A stretch of 46,028 nt of DNA from Defluviicoccus sp. (GCA_028820505.1 JAPPIT010000174.1:1-46028), one strand, 5' to 3'; positions 16,684 through 25,033 are shown, numbered from the stretch's first letter. Program-made: numbers and translations. The notes: generated from the sequence alone by a model not told the origin.

Positions 16684-18272
16684 AGCTCGGTCTCGCTCGT
16701 TTCCGACACGCCGAGCGGCTCGCCCACGTCGGCCGTCACCAGAAGCACCTGCTCCTGCCGAAACCCGCTCGCCCGCCTGTGACCGTCCGGGAGCGGCACC
16801 TTCTCATCGAAAGTCCCGCCCAGATCGGAAGTGCCCACGCGATCCGTGAACCCCGCCACGATCAGCGTCTCGCCCCGCCGCAAACGCTGCGTCGCCTGAA
16901 CGCCGCGATCCGCATAGACCGGGAGCTGGATCTGCGCCTGGCTGGTGCCGAACACGGCGAACGTCGGCCTGTCCCTGAGCGAGGCCACGAGCCGCACCAG
17001 GACCTCGTCGGGCGCGGTGATCCTGGCCGTGTACGACAATGCGAACCCGGAGCTGACCTCGCCCGGCTTCAGCGTCGTCTCGCTGCCCGTCTCGGTCGTC
17101 TTGGTGCTGATTTCCTTGAGATAGGCCGTCTTCAGGAGCTCGTAGAACTGCGCCGGCTTGCCGTTCAAACTGGGCACGTCGGCCGAAAGCACCCGCGACG
17201 TCGTGCCAACGCTCTGCAGCGCGCGCAGCGTCGCCGAGAATGTGTCCGTATCGGCTGCCGCCCCCTCGGGCGGACGCACCACCGCGATGCTCCCCGCCCC
17301 GATGTCTATCTGAAGACGCTCACCGAAAATGCGGTCTATCAGCGCCGCGATCCCGACCTCGTAATCCGCTTCCCGCTGCAACCGCACCACGTAGACATGC
17401 GCCGAGATCGTAAGCGGTCGCAGAACCACATGGCTTAGATGCCGGAGGTATCCCCTTACTTTGCGGATCACGTCCGGCGTCCCCGCAACCGTGACCGACG
17501 CACTCCCGGACGAGACCGCCAGCTCCGCATCCGCACCGACCAACTGTTCCAGCTGACCCCGGATCTCGGGCCACGGATTGAACTGGGCCCGCGTTGAGAG
17601 CGCCTGCCGCGCCGATCCGGCCGCTCCTTCGCCACTTGCCCGATCGCGCGTCGCCGTCTGCGCCGAATAACTCTGACTTCCAGCCAGCGCGTTGATGCCG
17701 AACGTCACCGTCTTGCGGCGAACCACCTCCACGCGGCCTTCCAGGTAACGCCACTCGTAGCCACCGGCCGCGCTCCACGCATCCAGCAGGCGACCCAGCG
17801 GTCCCGTCCAGATACCCGCCGCCGGCGTCCAACCGTCTCTCAGCCCGGAAACGAAGCCGACACCACCAGTCTCGCCGCTTGCCCGGCCCAGCAGCCGCAC
17901 CTCGAGCTTCGCCGCCGCCTCGATTCGCGACGCCAGAACCTCATCGGTTTCGATATCGGAAAGGGGGAGCGTTACCGCATCCGCTCCCTCGAATTCAGGC
18001 GGCAGACCTTCCCGGTCTTCCCGCTGAACAGGCTCTATGCCGAGCCACGGACGCTTCGATACGCGAACCGAAGACCATCTCGGCTCGCCCTTGCCAAGCA
18101 GCTTGGCGAGCTCCTGCGATACCTCCTCAGCCTGGTCGCGGGAACTCTTCTCCAGCTCGGAGACCGGGCCGCACGACGCCGCCAACATGCTGGCGACTGC
18201 AAAAATCGCCGCGCAAACCCTTCGAATCTTGCAGCTTGACACCGAAACGCGCACGGATAATGCTCCGAACAC
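16680..18272 (-). CDS. pilN: PilN-like outer-membrane secretin lipoprotein
   Basis: 530 residues. The N-terminus carries a lipoprotein-type signal ending LAASC. Residues about 85-190 are an STN/N0-like domain (GPLGRLLDAWSAAGGYEWRYLEGRVEVVRR). The C-terminal half is the secretin beta-barrel domain (about 300-525: LNGKPAQFYELLKTAYLKE, later VQATQRLRRGETLIVAGF). It forms the outer-membrane pore for the thin pilus and is the first gene of the operon. ATG 18272 is used; a GTG at 18254 has a GGAG at good spacing and may be the true start. Only about 30 bp separate the start from the tRNA-derived core, and I see no convincing sigma-70 promoter in that gap. Confidence 0.87.
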   Translation of the reverse strand: MFGALSVRVSVSSCKIRRVCAAIFAVASMLAASCGPVSELEKSSRDQAEEVSQELAKLLGKGEPRWSSVRVSKRPWLGIEPVQREDREGLPPEFEGADAVTLPLSDIETDEVLASRIEAAAKLEVRLLGRASGETGGVGFVSGLRDGWTPAAGIWTGPLGRLLDAWSAAGGYEWRYLEGRVEVVRRKTVTFGINALAGSQSYSAQTATRDRASGEGAAGSARQALSTRAQFNPWPEIRGQLEQLVGADAELAVSSGSASVTVAGTPDVIRKVRGYLRHLSHVVLRPLTISAHVYVVRLQREADYEVGIAALIDRIFGERLQIDIGAGSIAVVRPPEGAAADTDTFSATLRALQSVGTTSRVLSADVPSLNGKPAQFYELLKTAYLKEISTKTTETGSETTLKPGEVSSGFALSYTARITAPDEVLVRLVASLRDRPTFAVFGTSQAQIQLPVYADRGVQATQRLRRGETLIVAGFTDRVGTSDLGGTFDEKVPLPDGHRRASGFRQEQVLLVTADVGEPLGVSETSETEL

Positions 18273-18301
18273 GAACGGCTCTGCTTAGGGCGACTGCGGT
18301 T

Positions 18302-18321
18302 AAATCCCGCCCCCGCAACCA
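18302..18321 (+). other. Putative att site: 3' end of an initiator tRNA (fMet), without the rest of the gene
   Basis: AAATCCCGCCCCCGCAACCA fits, base for base, the 3' end of a bacterial initiator tRNA: T-loop AAAT, T-stem CCCGC, acceptor CCCCGCA (its last A facing the unpaired C1 typical of tRNA-fMet), discriminator A, then CCA. The bases before it (ACTGCGGTT) only partly continue the T-arm and no 5' tRNA half lies upstream, so this is a fragment. Such displaced tRNA ends mark where an integrase inserted an element into the tRNA 3' end. The conjugation operon on the left ends here, so I read it as one border of the ICE. Confidence 0.7.
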
Positions 18322-18324
18322 CAA

Positions 18325-18362
18325 AAAAGCCCTTGAAAACATTGATGTTTTCGGGGGCTTTT
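18325..18362. terminator. Strong bidirectional rho-independent terminator after the tRNA fragment
   Basis: 18325-18340 (AAAAGCCCTTGAAAAC) pairs with 18347-18362 (GTTTTCGGGGGCTTTT), 16 bp with two G-T pairs, around a 6-base loop ATTGAT. On the plus strand it ends in TTTT and fits the native tRNA terminator. On the minus strand it ends in GGGC followed by six T, so it would also stop transcripts heading into the pil operon. Confidence 0.85.
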
Positions 18363-18381
18363 CATTTGCAGGATGGTCGAT

Positions 18382-18409
18382 TTGGCCAGTTGGCAAACTA
18401 TTGGCAAAC
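18382..18409. repeat. Phased TTGGC direct repeats beside the att border
   Basis: TTGGC occurs at 18382, 18390 and 18401, and the longer TTGGCAAAC is repeated exactly at 18390-18398 and 18401-18409 (11 bp apart, about one helical turn). The position 60-90 bp from the tRNA core is where integrase arm-type or regulator sites are often found; the function is unproven. Confidence 0.4.
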
Positions 18410-18769
18410 ATTTTGTTTCGAACGGGAGGCGACGCATGCGCCCCCGTTTCACCGAATCTCTGGGCCGGGTAGGCGAGGTCGTTGCCGAGCCTCGTCCCCC
18501 ACAGAGGTTTCAGCTCATGGCATCCTCCTCTCCAGGGCTTGGCTTGGCGCTATAACCGTTCGGACGTTGGGGTGATGATTCCGTCAGCCCCTGACTTTGC
18601 CCGCCGCGCCCGTTGGCGCAGCGGAGCGTCTTGGCAGAGAGCCTTGGCGATTCGCTGGAGAGCGTCCCCAGTGGACGTCGGACGGCACGGCGCGTTGCAA
18701 TGCGCTGGGGTGCCTCATGGAGTGGGTGGCGTGGCCGATGCCCATCGGCGTGGATCACTGGAATGCGAG
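18410..18769. other. Intergenic region between the att border and the first unknown gene
   Basis: No convincing gene. A long open frame covers it on the plus strand (from 18482), but its translation is rich in Arg, Ser and Trp without structure and merely runs into the real start at 18770. The promoter for the 18770-20190 pair is presumably here; I see no clear -35/-10 pair. Confidence 0.5.
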
Positions 18770-19618
18770 ATGACAATGGTGACTGAATTTGGCCGCTACC
18801 GCGCCGGCATGGCCGGGCTGCTGGACGAAGCGGTCCGTGAGGTGGGCAAGACCGAAGAATGGCTCGATGTCGCGGTGAACGGAGACAAGGCATCGCCGCA
18901 GGCTGTCCTCAAAGAGGATCCGATGGGCGCCTATCGACCGTATTGCGCACTGCTGCTTCACAAGGCACGGCTGCACATGGTCGCGATGCTTCGCGCCAAC
19001 GAACGGAACAGCATTCACTCTCTCGCTGTCCAGATGCGGCCGATTCTCGAATGTGCCGGGCAGGTCGTCCACATCTTCCACAAGTTGATGGTCGAGCCCA
19101 ATAGAGAAGCCGGGAGCCGGGCGGTGCTCGAGTACGCCAACGCAGATTACTACCAGTCCATCATCGGGCTAACGAAAGGCGACGTAGGTCACGCACAGCT
19201 GCTCAAGACGATCTTGGAGGCGAGCACGATGTGGGCAATGAACGTGCAAAGATTCCGGCGCCTGAGGCAAACGAACAAGGTGGCCATGCTTCAGGGCGGT
19301 GAAGCCTGGTACAGATTCTTGAGCGACCGTTTCTGTCATGGCAAGGCGGACTTGCGGGGACCCGCCTGGCGGGGAGGCGTCGGCTCTATCGGCTCGTGGG
19401 ATGACTTCACCTTCGCGGGTTTCATGGATTATCTGGTGGGGCAGGCGGCTATCATGAACCTGTATGCAACGCTGTGCCCGTTGGATGGAGTCGTGGCAAA
19501 GGAACGGATCGAGGCATCCCAGGCGCGCCTGGAGCAAGTACGCGCCGCGTCCCGTTCACTTCGGAACGGCGCGGTGTCGGAGATCGAGAAGCTCAGAAAG
19601 GGCAGCCAGGACGAATGA
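18770..19618 (+). CDS. Helical protein of unknown function
   Basis: 282 residues from ATG 18770 (MTMVTEFGRYR); another ATG lies two codons in. The sequence is predicted mostly alpha-helical, with 'ALLLHKARLHMVAMLRANERN' and 'MRPILECAGQVVHIFHKLM' near 50-110, reminiscent of DUF5677-like helical proteins; I am not confident of this. There is no signal peptide or membrane segment, so it is probably cytoplasmic. Its TGA overlaps the next ATG (ATGA 19615-19618), so the two are coexpressed. It lies just outside the att border and next to an IS, typical of accessory cargo. No function assigned. Confidence 0.6.
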   Translation: MTMVTEFGRYRAGMAGLLDEAVREVGKTEEWLDVAVNGDKASPQAVLKEDPMGAYRPYCALLLHKARLHMVAMLRANERNSIHSLAVQMRPILECAGQVVHIFHKLMVEPNREAGSRAVLEYANADYYQSIIGLTKGDVGHAQLLKTILEASTMWAMNVQRFRRLRQTNKVAMLQGGEAWYRFLSDRFCHGKADLRGPAWRGGVGSIGSWDDFTFAGFMDYLVGQAAIMNLYATLCPLDGVVAKERIEASQARLEQVRAASRSLRNGAVSEIEKLRKGSQDE

Positions 19619-20190
19619 AGAGTCGCGCGGAATCGGCCTGCCCGAAACCGGAAGAGATGCGGGCTGAGTGCGAAAGCTACCGCGACGCGCTGCGCGAGTT
19701 GACCAGGATTCATTCGAAGATCGATGCGCCGCACCGCATCATGGGGGAAGGCGAACCGGAATGGATCGGGCGCCTTCGGAAGATATGCCTCCATGCGGTG
19801 GCGATAACCGAATGGGAAATCGAGGCCGATGTCGAACATGTGATGGCACCGGAGCTTCGGGCCGCATATGAACAGATGGCCCTCGTTTGGCAGTCTCTGC
19901 CAGCCGAATACCGGATGACAGATTTGGACGGTGACTGGTGGAGCAGGGAAGCGAGAAGCGGGATGCTGGCGAAGTACGACCATCCGACAGGCATGAGTTT
20001 GACACACACGGCCGGATGGGGCGGTTTCGGCGACCGCAACTTGAAAAGCGATGTTGAGCTCGCCTATTGGCTGGGGTCTCTCGGGCTCGGATACGGACAA
20101 GCGCTCCTTTACCTGGCACAGGTGCTGCAGGTTTCAGATGATGTCGAGTTGGAGATATCCAGGGTGGTCGCCAGCGCGGGAGCGCGATGA
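19615..20190 (+). CDS. Second protein of the unknown pair
   Basis: 191 residues from the ATG overlapping the previous stop. It is acidic, helical and soluble, with 'RKICLHAVAITEWEIEADVEHV' at about 53-74 and a C-terminal 'SDVELAYWLGSLGLGYGQALLYLAQVLQVS' at about 145-174. No recognisable catalytic motif or transmembrane helix. Coupling to the upstream gene suggests that both act together, perhaps as a complex. Codon use is less GC-extreme than in the flanking clusters, which would fit acquired DNA. Confidence 0.55.
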   Translation: MKSRAESACPKPEEMRAECESYRDALRELTRIHSKIDAPHRIMGEGEPEWIGRLRKICLHAVAITEWEIEADVEHVMAPELRAAYEQMALVWQSLPAEYRMTDLDGDWWSREARSGMLAKYDHPTGMSLTHTAGWGGFGDRNLKSDVELAYWLGSLGLGYGQALLYLAQVLQVSDDVELEISRVVASAGAR

Positions 20191-20531
20191 CGACCGGTAG
20201 ACACGCGGCGGATGGCTGGGCCAAGACTTCGGTCGTACCTGCATGGGGCAATCGCAATCACTGCGCAGTGCCGAGAGTTCGAGCACAGCAGCGAATACGG
20301 TTCTCGCGGAGGATACCGACCGCTTAACGCCCGTATGGCGCTACCGTCATGTATTGGCGCGGCTGGCCGGATAGCGCGCAATGTTCGCCGCCGCGCCGGT
20401 TGTGCTATTGCTCAACCGCAACTCCCCGCAGTCCGGTCCACACGGTCCCAGCGAAGGTTCAGGATCTCACCCTTGCGGCTGCTGGCCAGGAGTCCGGTCA
20501 GAAGACGTGGGCACGTCCCTCAGGCACCCTA
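20191..20531. other. Non-coding stretch before the insertion sequence
   Basis: I see no gene-like frame, tRNA or strong hairpin. Short open frames have Arg/Ser/Pro-rich, non-protein-like translations. The last two bases (TA at 20530-20531) are one copy of the IS target duplication. Confidence 0.5.
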
Positions 20532-20554
20532 GAGCGTATCCGTTTTAGACCGAA
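20532..20554 (+). repeat. IS630 left terminal inverted repeat
   Basis: Begins GAGCGTATCCGTTTTAGACC right after the TA at 20530-20531 and matches the complement of 21559-21581 at 19 of 23 positions. Confidence 0.85.
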
Positions 20555-21210
20555 GCGTATCCTGCGTTTTGGATGTAGTTGAGGCATTCGTTGGGTTGGA
20601 TTGTGTCGATGAGTTGTCCGAGGTATTGCGAGGCGTCTTCGGGGGTGCGTTTCTGGGCGTCGCGCATCCAGTGCTTGATCTTTGCGAAGGCTTGTTCGAC
20701 GGGGTTGAGGTCGGGCGAGTAGGGCGGCAGGAACCGGAGCTTTGCGCCGGCGCCGCGGATCGCCTGCCTGACCGGTCTTCCCTTGTGGCTTCCGAGGTTG
20801 TCGAGGACGACGATGTCGCCCGGCCTCAGGGTGGGGACGAGGAACTGTTCGACCCAGGCCTGGAAGCACTGGGCATTGATCGGGCCGTCGAAGACGCAGG
20901 GGGCTGTGAGCCCGTCCGAGCGCAGCGCGGCGAGGAAGGTCATGGTGCGCCAGCTTCCGTGGGGTGCGAACCCCTTGAGGCGCCTGCTCTTGTCGGCCCA
21001 GCCGCGCAGCGGGGCCATGTCGGTCTTGATCCCGTTCGGCGGCTTACGCGGCCTTCGGCCACGGTCCGCCTCCAGCCGGCGCTTGAGGGTCTGCCACCGC
21101 GCCCGCTTGCGGGCCACCGCGTCGCGCGTCTGCTCAAGGGCGAACAGGATTTTTTTGGCGCAGCCCCTTGCGTCTGAGAAACCGCCAGATCGTGTCGCGG
21201 CATACCGCAA
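20545..21210 (-). CDS. IS630 transposase, DDE catalytic part (second frame)
   Basis: Carries the IS630 DDE core: first Asp in [10 protein letters not shown], second in [11 protein letters not shown], Glu in [17 protein letters not shown]. It overlaps the helix-turn-helix frame. The open frame reaches 21210, but meaningful sequence begins at the A7 run (21150-21156, as T on the plus strand). It has no good start of its own, so it is most likely expressed by frameshifting from the upstream frame. Confidence 0.85.
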   Translation of the reverse strand: MRYAATRSGGFSDARGCAKKILFALEQTRDAVARKRARWQTLKRRLEADRGRRPRKPPNGIKTDMAPLRGWADKSRRLKGFAPHGSWRTMTFLAALRSDGLTAPCVFDGPINAQCFQAWVEQFLVPTLRPGDIVVLDNLGSHKGRPVRQAIRGAGAKLRFLPPYSPDLNPVEQAFAKIKHWMRDAQKRTPEDASQYLGQLIDTIQPNECLNYIQNAGYASV

Positions 21211-21490
21211 TCCCTTGCGCCGCCAGCAGATCCTGCAGCCGATCGATCGTCAGATGCGGCGTCTCGCCGACCAACCCGCGAAGCAGGTCCCGATGCGGCT
21301 CCAGAAGCCAGCTGCGGTGGCCGCCAACCTTGTCCGGCGCCACGCTCCCCGTCGCGCGCCAGCGCGCAACCCATTTGGGAACCGAGGACACGCTGACACC
21401 GTAACGCGCCGCAACCGAGCGGATCGGCTCCCCCGCCAAGTGGGCCCGGACAACGCGTTCGCGAAGGTCATCGGAATAGGGTCGGGTCAT
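21134..21490 (-). CDS. IS630 transposase, DNA-binding part (first frame)
   Basis: 118 residues beginning [33 protein letters not shown]..., the helix-turn-helix typical of IS630 transposases, continuing to the linker '[30 protein letters not shown]'. The frame ends just after a run of seven A (minus strand). A +1 (or -2) slip there joins it to the DDE frame; with six A the frames would be continuous. This can be programmed frameshifting or a disabling one-base insertion. Confidence 0.85.
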   Translation of the reverse strand: MTRPYSDDLRERVVRAHLAGEPIRSVAARYGVSVSSVPKWVARWRATGSVAPDKVGGHRSWLLEPHRDLLRGLVGETPHLTIDRLQDLLAAQGIAVCRDTIWRFLRRKGLRQKNPVRP

Positions 21491-21558
21491 CCATGCTGGC
21501 CTCCTTCACCAGTGGCCAGTTTGAATCACATTCCCTAACCAATTGGAATCAAAAAAGA

Positions 21559-21581
21559 TTCCGTCTAAGACAGATATGCTC
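21559..21581 (-). repeat. IS630 right terminal inverted repeat
   Basis: Reads on the minus strand GAGCATATCTGTCTTAGACG and pairs with the left repeat; TA follows at 21582-21583. Confidence 0.85.
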
Positions 21582-21583
21582 TA

Positions 21584-21988
21584 GGGTACACTTCTGCAAA
21601 GGAGCGGGCACAGGAGGAAGTGTCATACAGTGTTGAAATATAGTTGTATTTTCACAGGTTTGGCCGTGATTGACGATCGTGTCCCGGGATGTGGTGTGGT
21701 GTAAGAGCCTGTCGCACAGCCGTATTTCCGCACTCAACATCGTCCCACCACGACCGCTTGTGAGAAATCCGGATCAGGGCTCGGTCCAATGTTGGCGCAT
21801 AATCGGTTTTCCGGCCGAGCAGGGATCGTTGCGGCACCGCGCTCCGACCGTTGGCGAGCCGATTGCCCGGCGAGTGGCGGTCGGCCCGCCTTTCAACCCG
21901 CGTTTGCCGGCCTTGCATGCCGCTCGGTAATATCGTGGCGGCACGCTGGACAGCGACGCCGCGGGAAGACCGTGAAGGCGCCCCCGAA
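21584..21988. other. Intergenic region upstream of the catabolic cluster
   Basis: No gene-like frame. Presumably it carries the promoter of the plus-strand cluster. TTGACG at 21669-21674 could be a -35 box, but no good -10 follows at normal spacing. Nothing else recognised; no regulator gene lies beside the cluster within the window. Confidence 0.4.
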
Positions 21989-23113
21989 ATGAAATTCAAC
22001 TACTTCCACCTGATGCCGTGGACCGACATCGAGGAGGTGGATCAGGACTGGCCGGTCGCCAACAAGAGGTTCGTTCCCGACCGGGCGACGGCGCTCTACG
22101 AGACATATATCGACACCATGGTGTACGCCGAGGAATGCGGGTTCGACTGGATCGGCTGCAACGAGCACCATTTCAGCCCCTACGGGCTGATGTCGAACTG
22201 CAACCTCATCGGGACGGTGCTGATCCAGCGCACCGAGCGGGCGCGCATCGCCATGTTCGGCAACCTGGTGCCGCTGCTCAATCCGATCCGCGTGGCCGAG
22301 GAATACGCCATGCTCGACGTGATGTCGGGCGGCCGGCTGATCGCGGGCTTCATGCGCGGCATCCCGCATGAATATGTCGCCTACAACGTCGCGCCGAGCG
22401 AATCCTGGGAGCGGCTGGAAGAAGCGTCCGAGCTGATCCTCAAGGCCTGGACCGAGCCCGAGCCCTTCGGCTGGGAAGGGAAGCATTACAAGTACCGTGC
22501 CGTCTCGATCTGGCCGCGTCCGATCCAGCAGCCCCACCCGCCGATCCTGATGTCGGCGAGCAGCCCCGAATCCGCCCGCTTCGCCGCGCGCCACCGGGCG
22601 AAGATGGGGATGGTGATGCTGACCGATCTCGACGCCGCGAAGGACTGCATCCGGATCTACAAGGAGACCGCGCGCGAGCACGGCTGGGAGCCCGCGCTCG
22701 ACGACATCCTGATCGGCGCGCATACCTGCGTCGCCGAAGACGACGAGGAGGCCCGGCGTCATCTCGGCGGCGGGCTCGACTATTTCTATCACGTGCTGTT
22801 CGGCGGCCCGCGGACGGCGCAGCGCTTGGTCATCCAGAAGACGCGGTTCTACGAGGACGAGGCCAACCGCAGGAACATCGGCACCAGGCTCGCGGCCTTG
22901 CGCGGCACCACCATCGAGGAGCGCGTCGACCGGGGGCTGGTGCTGTGCGGCACGCCCGACCGGGTGGTCGAACAGATCCGGCATCTGAAGGCCGAGCTCG
23001 GCCACGGCGTGATGAACATCAACATGAAGATCGGCAACATCCCCAACGCGGTGGTGCGCCGAAGCATGACGCTGTGGGGCGAGCATGTCGCACCCGCGGT
23101 GCGCGATCTCTGA
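21989..23113 (+). CDS. Luciferase-like flavin-dependent monooxygenase
   Basis: 374 residues from ATG 21989; the open frame to 21851 is non-coding. It is a bacterial-luciferase (LLM) TIM barrel: 'VYAEECGFDWIGCNEHHFSPYG' (about 45-66), 'NLVPLLNPIRVAEEYAMLDVMSGGRLIAGFMRG' (about 91-123), 'SWERLEEASELILKAW' (about 138-153), and a C-terminal 'LVLCGTPDRVVEQIRHL'. These enzymes use FMNH2 or F420 and O2. First gene of a long co-directional cluster; RutA and the pyridine-ring-opening PyrA belong to the same superfamily, so ring opening is a possible role. Substrate unknown. No dedicated flavin reductase is visible nearby. Confidence 0.85.
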   Translation: MKFNYFHLMPWTDIEEVDQDWPVANKRFVPDRATALYETYIDTMVYAEECGFDWIGCNEHHFSPYGLMSNCNLIGTVLIQRTERARIAMFGNLVPLLNPIRVAEEYAMLDVMSGGRLIAGFMRGIPHEYVAYNVAPSESWERLEEASELILKAWTEPEPFGWEGKHYKYRAVSIWPRPIQQPHPPILMSASSPESARFAARHRAKMGMVMLTDLDAAKDCIRIYKETAREHGWEPALDDILIGAHTCVAEDDEEARRHLGGGLDYFYHVLFGGPRTAQRLVIQKTRFYEDEANRRNIGTRLAALRGTTIEERVDRGLVLCGTPDRVVEQIRHLKAELGHGVMNINMKIGNIPNAVVRRSMTLWGEHVAPAVRDL

Positions 23114-23142
23114 CGGGGTTCCTGGCGGCGAAGAGGCACGAC

Positions 23143-23928
23143 ATGGCGTTTGACGAACATCGCGTCGACCTGTCCGGCGGTCCGCTGACCTATCGCGTCG
23201 CGGGCGAGGGACCGCCGGTCATCCACATGCACGGCGCGTCGGGGTTTCGCGAGACCGCCGCGCTGGCGGCGCTGGCGGGTTCGTTCCGGATCTACGCGCC
23301 GGTCGCGCCGGGGTTCGACGATACGCCAACCCATGCGGACCTTGCTTCGATGGAGGCGCTCGCCCGGCTCGACGCCGAGTTCGCCGATGCCGTCATCGGC
23401 GAGACGACGGATGTCGTCGGACACTCCTTCGGCGGCTGGCGGGCGGCCTGGTACACGGTTCTGCATCCAGAGCGAGTGGGTCAACTGGTGCTCGAATGCC
23501 CGTCCGGATTTCGCGAAGACGGAGACGGCGGGTTGCCGTCCGATGCCGCGGAATTGCAGCGCCGGCTCTACGCCCACCCGGAGAAAGCGCCGCCCGAGAC
23601 CAAGCCCGAGCCCGTGCTGTCCCGCAACCGGCAAACCCCCGCCCAGTTTCACGGCGGCAAGGCGATGGACGAGGCGCTGGTCGAAAGGCTCGGCGAGATC
23701 GAAGCGCTGACGCTGATCCTGCACGGCACCAGGGACGGCGTCGTCCCGGCCTCCGGCGCGCGGCTGCTGAAGAGCCGCATTCCGCGTTCCTTCCTGATCT
23801 ACGTCTATGACGCCGCGCACGCCATCGAGGTGGATCAGCCCGAGTTTTTCGTCGGCCTGGTCACGGACTTCTTCGCCCGGGGCGAGGCTTTCCTGGTCAA
23901 TCCGGGGGTCGGCGGCAGGGCGGCGTGA
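23143..23928 (+). CDS. Alpha/beta hydrolase 1
   Basis: 261 residues from ATG 23143. Catalytic triad visible: nucleophile Ser95 in GHSFGG, Asp198 in LHGTRDGVVP, His226 in DAAHAIEV; oxyanion strand HMHGASG at about 28-34. Cytoplasmic, no signal. It follows the flavin monooxygenase by 30 bp and likely hydrolyses an ester, amide or ring-cleavage product of that enzyme (compare RutD or N-formylmaleamate deformylase-type hydrolases; inference only). Confidence 0.85.
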   Translation: MAFDEHRVDLSGGPLTYRVAGEGPPVIHMHGASGFRETAALAALAGSFRIYAPVAPGFDDTPTHADLASMEALARLDAEFADAVIGETTDVVGHSFGGWRAAWYTVLHPERVGQLVLECPSGFREDGDGGLPSDAAELQRRLYAHPEKAPPETKPEPVLSRNRQTPAQFHGGKAMDEALVERLGEIEALTLILHGTRDGVVPASGARLLKSRIPRSFLIYVYDAAHAIEVDQPEFFVGLVTDFFARGEAFLVNPGVGGRAA

Positions 23929-23965
23929 AGTCCCGCACCGGTGCCTGTGCGATACGGAGACCGTC

Positions 23966-25033
23966 ATGGCGCAGGTCCTGAATTACGAAATCGCCTGCCT
24001 GCAGACGCGGTCGCGCGCGGTCTCGCTTGACGAGGAGCAGCGCGACCGCGACATCCGCGAGAACATCGCGCGAATCGGCGAGATGATCGACTATGTGACC
24101 GCGTTCGGGAATTCCGAGGTGCGCCTGGTGGTTCTTCCCGAATATTCGATCAACGCGCGCTGGCAGAAGCTCGATCTGGAGGACTGGTTCAAGCTCTGCA
24201 CCACGATCCCCGGACCCTACACCGAGCTCCTGGGCGAGAAGGCGAAGCAGCGGAATGTCTTCATCGCCGCCAACCTGTTCGAGGTGCATCCCCAATTTCC
24301 CCGCCGGTTCTTCAACACGTCCTGCCTGATCGACCCGTCCGGTGCCGTCATCCTCAAACACTGGAAGAACAACAACAACGCGTGGGTGTTCCCCTACACC
24401 ACGCCGTCCGACATTTATTCCGAGTTCTGCGCCAGGTTCGGACGGGAGAACCTGTTCCCGGTTGCCCGCACCGAGATCGGCAATATCGGCCTGATCACCT
24501 GCGGCGAGCTCGGTTTTCCGGAGAACGCGCGCTGCACGATGATGAACGGCGCCGAGATCCTCGCCCATCTGACATCCGAGCCGCACAACATGAGCCACGG
24601 CGACGTGTACAACTGGGAGGCCTACCGCATGACGCGGGCCTACGAGAACAAGTGCTACCTCGCGGCGGCCAATATCGGCATGTACGAAGGCGCAACCCGC
24701 GGGCTTCACGGCAGCCACGGGGATTCCGGCATCTACTCTTTCGACGGCGGGTGCATCAACAGGATCCGGGGCGCCGGCGAGGCGACGATCAAGGCCCCGG
24801 TGGACCTGAACGCCCTGCGCCGGGCGCGCGCCAAGCCGTTTCATCCCGTGACCATCCGGGCCGAGATGTACGCCAGGGAGTACGAGGCGTCCGTCGGCTG
24901 GCCGAATGACGGCTTCGCCGACAAACCCATAGAGAGCATCGAGGAGACCAGGGCCCAGTTTCGCCGTCTCGTCGAGGAGCGCCGCGCGAGGGGGATCGAC
25001 ATCGCGCCCCGCGAGTGGCCGGAGGACGATTGA
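23966..25033 (+). CDS. Nitrilase-superfamily amidase
   Basis: 355 residues from ATG 23966 with GGAGA upstream; the open frame to 23807 is a shadow. The Glu-Lys-Cys triad is present: Glu59 in VVLPEYS, Lys131 or Lys134 in LKHWKNNN, Cys179 in LITCGELGFPE. The extended 'NLTSEPHNMSHGDVYNWEAYRMTRAYENK'-type region (about 201-230) matches aliphatic amidase / carbamoylase-like branches. It hydrolyses a C-N bond (amide, carbamoyl or nitrile), so a nitrogen-bearing intermediate is likely in this pathway. Confidence 0.85.
   Translation: MAQVLNYEIACLQTRSRAVSLDEEQRDRDIRENIARIGEMIDYVTAFGNSEVRLVVLPEYSINARWQKLDLEDWFKLCTTIPGPYTELLGEKAKQRNVFIAANLFEVHPQFPRRFFNTSCLIDPSGAVILKHWKNNNNAWVFPYTTPSDIYSEFCARFGRENLFPVARTEIGNIGLITCGELGFPENARCTMMNGAEILAHLTSEPHNMSHGDVYNWEAYRMTRAYENKCYLAAANIGMYEGATRGLHGSHGDSGIYSFDGGCINRIRGAGEATIKAPVDLNALRRARAKPFHPVTIRAEMYAREYEASVGWPNDGFADKPIESIEETRAQFRRLVEERRARGIDIAPREWPEDD

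Larger units (their letters stand above)
20532..21581 (-). mobile_element. Complete IS630-family insertion sequence (1,050 bp)
   Basis: Imperfect terminal inverted repeats (20532-20554 and 21559-21581, 19 of 23 matching; outer ends GAGCGTATCC and GAGCATATCT) enclose a DDE transposase in two overlapping frames. TA dinucleotides flank both ends (20530-20531 and 21582-21583), the target duplication typical of IS630/Tc1-mariner elements. Joining the flanks restores a palindromic target CCCTAGGG. It sits between the unknown gene pair and the catabolic cluster and interrupts no visible gene. Confidence 0.9.
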
